Shown piece by piece: positions 24,682-25,029 of a stretch of DNA of 25,029 nucleotides; the stretch's first letter is position 1; every line of letters starts with the position of its first letter. The position numbers and the translations under genes are program-made. Below the pieces are notes generated by a model. That model was not told the DNA's origin, searched no databases, and saw nothing but the letters and a program-made list of their open reading frames with translations. The DNA lies in the NCBI GenBank assembly GCA_902834555.1, contig CADFJN010000026.1:1-25029 (forward strand). The letters are read 5' to 3'. The stretch comes from Atopobiaceae bacterium. Lineage in GTDB: Bacteria; Actinomycetota; Coriobacteriia; Coriobacteriales; Atopobiaceae.

Positions 24682-24714
24682 GCGACCCCCATCGCTCGCG
24701 CAGATGGGGGTCGC
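24682..24714 (-). promoter_or_regulatory. Hairpin burying the comF ribosome binding site
   Basis: Perfect 12-bp inverted repeat, GCGACCCCCATC (24682-24693) and its complement (24703-24714), with a 9-base loop. It directly abuts the ATG. In the mRNA the GGGGGT ribosome site pairs fully with CCCCC, which should block translation unless the hairpin is opened by an upstream ribosome, protein, RNA or temperature change (inference). Confidence 0.6.
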
Positions 24715-25029
24715 GTCGGTTGAACAGATGGTAGCACGCGAGGCCTTTGCGGGCAGGATCGTCCAAGCCCCGGAAGTGCGGCGCTCCCGCTTATTGACGA
24801 GCATAGGTCGTGGGGCCGGCGGCCGCCGAGGGACCGACGGTCGAGGAGGCTGGTCGCGAGGCCGGCGGCCGGGGCTGGTCGAGGGGCTTGTCGAGAGGCT
24901 CGCCCAGAGCTTCCCCAGAGCTTCCCCAGAGCTTCCCCGATTATTGAACGAAATTTCTTACGAGAAAGACATTCGGGGATGCGGACGTTTTCTTGGACCA
25001 TCCTACCCCGCAAGCCCCAGCCTGCGCCT
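24715..25029. other. Gene-free right end with tandem and terminal repeats
   Basis: No supported gene. A GC-rich stretch (24805-24900) has repeated GGCCGGCGGCCG-type words. Three perfect 11-base tandem units, CCCAGAGCTTC, occupy 24903-24935. A short AT-rich stretch (24940-24970) leads into the terminal repeat. The comF promoter must lie here but was not recognised. Confidence 0.6.
24975..25027. repeat. Right copy of 53-bp terminal inverted repeat
   Basis: Exact reverse complement of bases 1-53; two further bases follow it before the window ends. On its inner side the copy is bordered by sequence unlike that at the left end, so the identity stops sharply at 53 bases within the window. Confidence 0.9.

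Noticed and set aside
24522..25013. 163-codon minus-strand frame starting in the right terminal repeat
   Set aside because: Low-complexity Arg/Ser/Ala translation that runs out of frame into comF; the left repeat copy leads to a different, short frame, so the repeat does not mark a shared gene.

Overview
The window looks like a complete short contig from a high-GC Gram-positive gut or oral actinobacterium. Protein similarity as I recognise it (paired HPK10-type kinases with a LytTR regulator, a membrane-tailed GH3 enzyme, small Coriobacteriia-style hypothetical proteins) points to class Coriobacteriia, probably near Olsenella/Atopobiaceae. This is judged by eye, not by a database search. No plasmid, phage or transposase gene is visible. 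The two ends carry the same 53-bp sequence in inverted orientation, which suggests that the contig stops at copies of a dispersed repeat.

Layout. (1) 161-5159, minus strand: a tight uvrA-ybaK-murJ operon (DNA repair, tRNA proofreading, lipid II flipping) ending in a palindromic repeat. (2) 5586-8703, minus: a GH3 beta-glycosidase with an unusual membrane tail, then a GtrA-like protein, closed by a clear terminator. (3) 9069-12453, plus: a LytTR response regulator and two overlapping paralogous GHKL sensor kinases; the second kinase has lost the phosphoacceptor histidine. (4) 12640-15070: an accessory-looking patch with an orphan MNT nucleotidyltransferase, a bicupin, a gene remnant, tRNA-Thr(CGT) with its own promoter and terminator, an array of five 21-bp repeats and a 150-bp inverted-repeat element. 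(5) 15075-17254: a spermidine-synthase-like protein converging on a fusion of a DUF523/TudS desulfurase domain with a purine nucleoside phosphorylase; a REP-like palindromic element lies between them. (6) 17398-18309, minus: a membrane-anchored SurA-N-like protein with a terminator. (7) 18524-23835, minus: a probable long operon led by a structured RNA (candidate raiA RNA), then hpf, degV, a beta-hydroxyacid dehydrogenase with a Cys/His-rich tail, a small membrane protein, an NYN/LOTUS-type RNA-binding protein and a HEAT-like protein. (8) 23923-24681, minus: comF, whose ribosome binding site is buried in a perfect hairpin.

The most promising points are the noncoding RNA upstream of hpf, the TudS-PNP fusion (predicted to salvage thiolated nucleosides), the active/degenerate kinase pair, and the repeat array next to tRNA-Thr. 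Functions come from motif recognition in the translated sequence; no alignment or structure prediction could be run.
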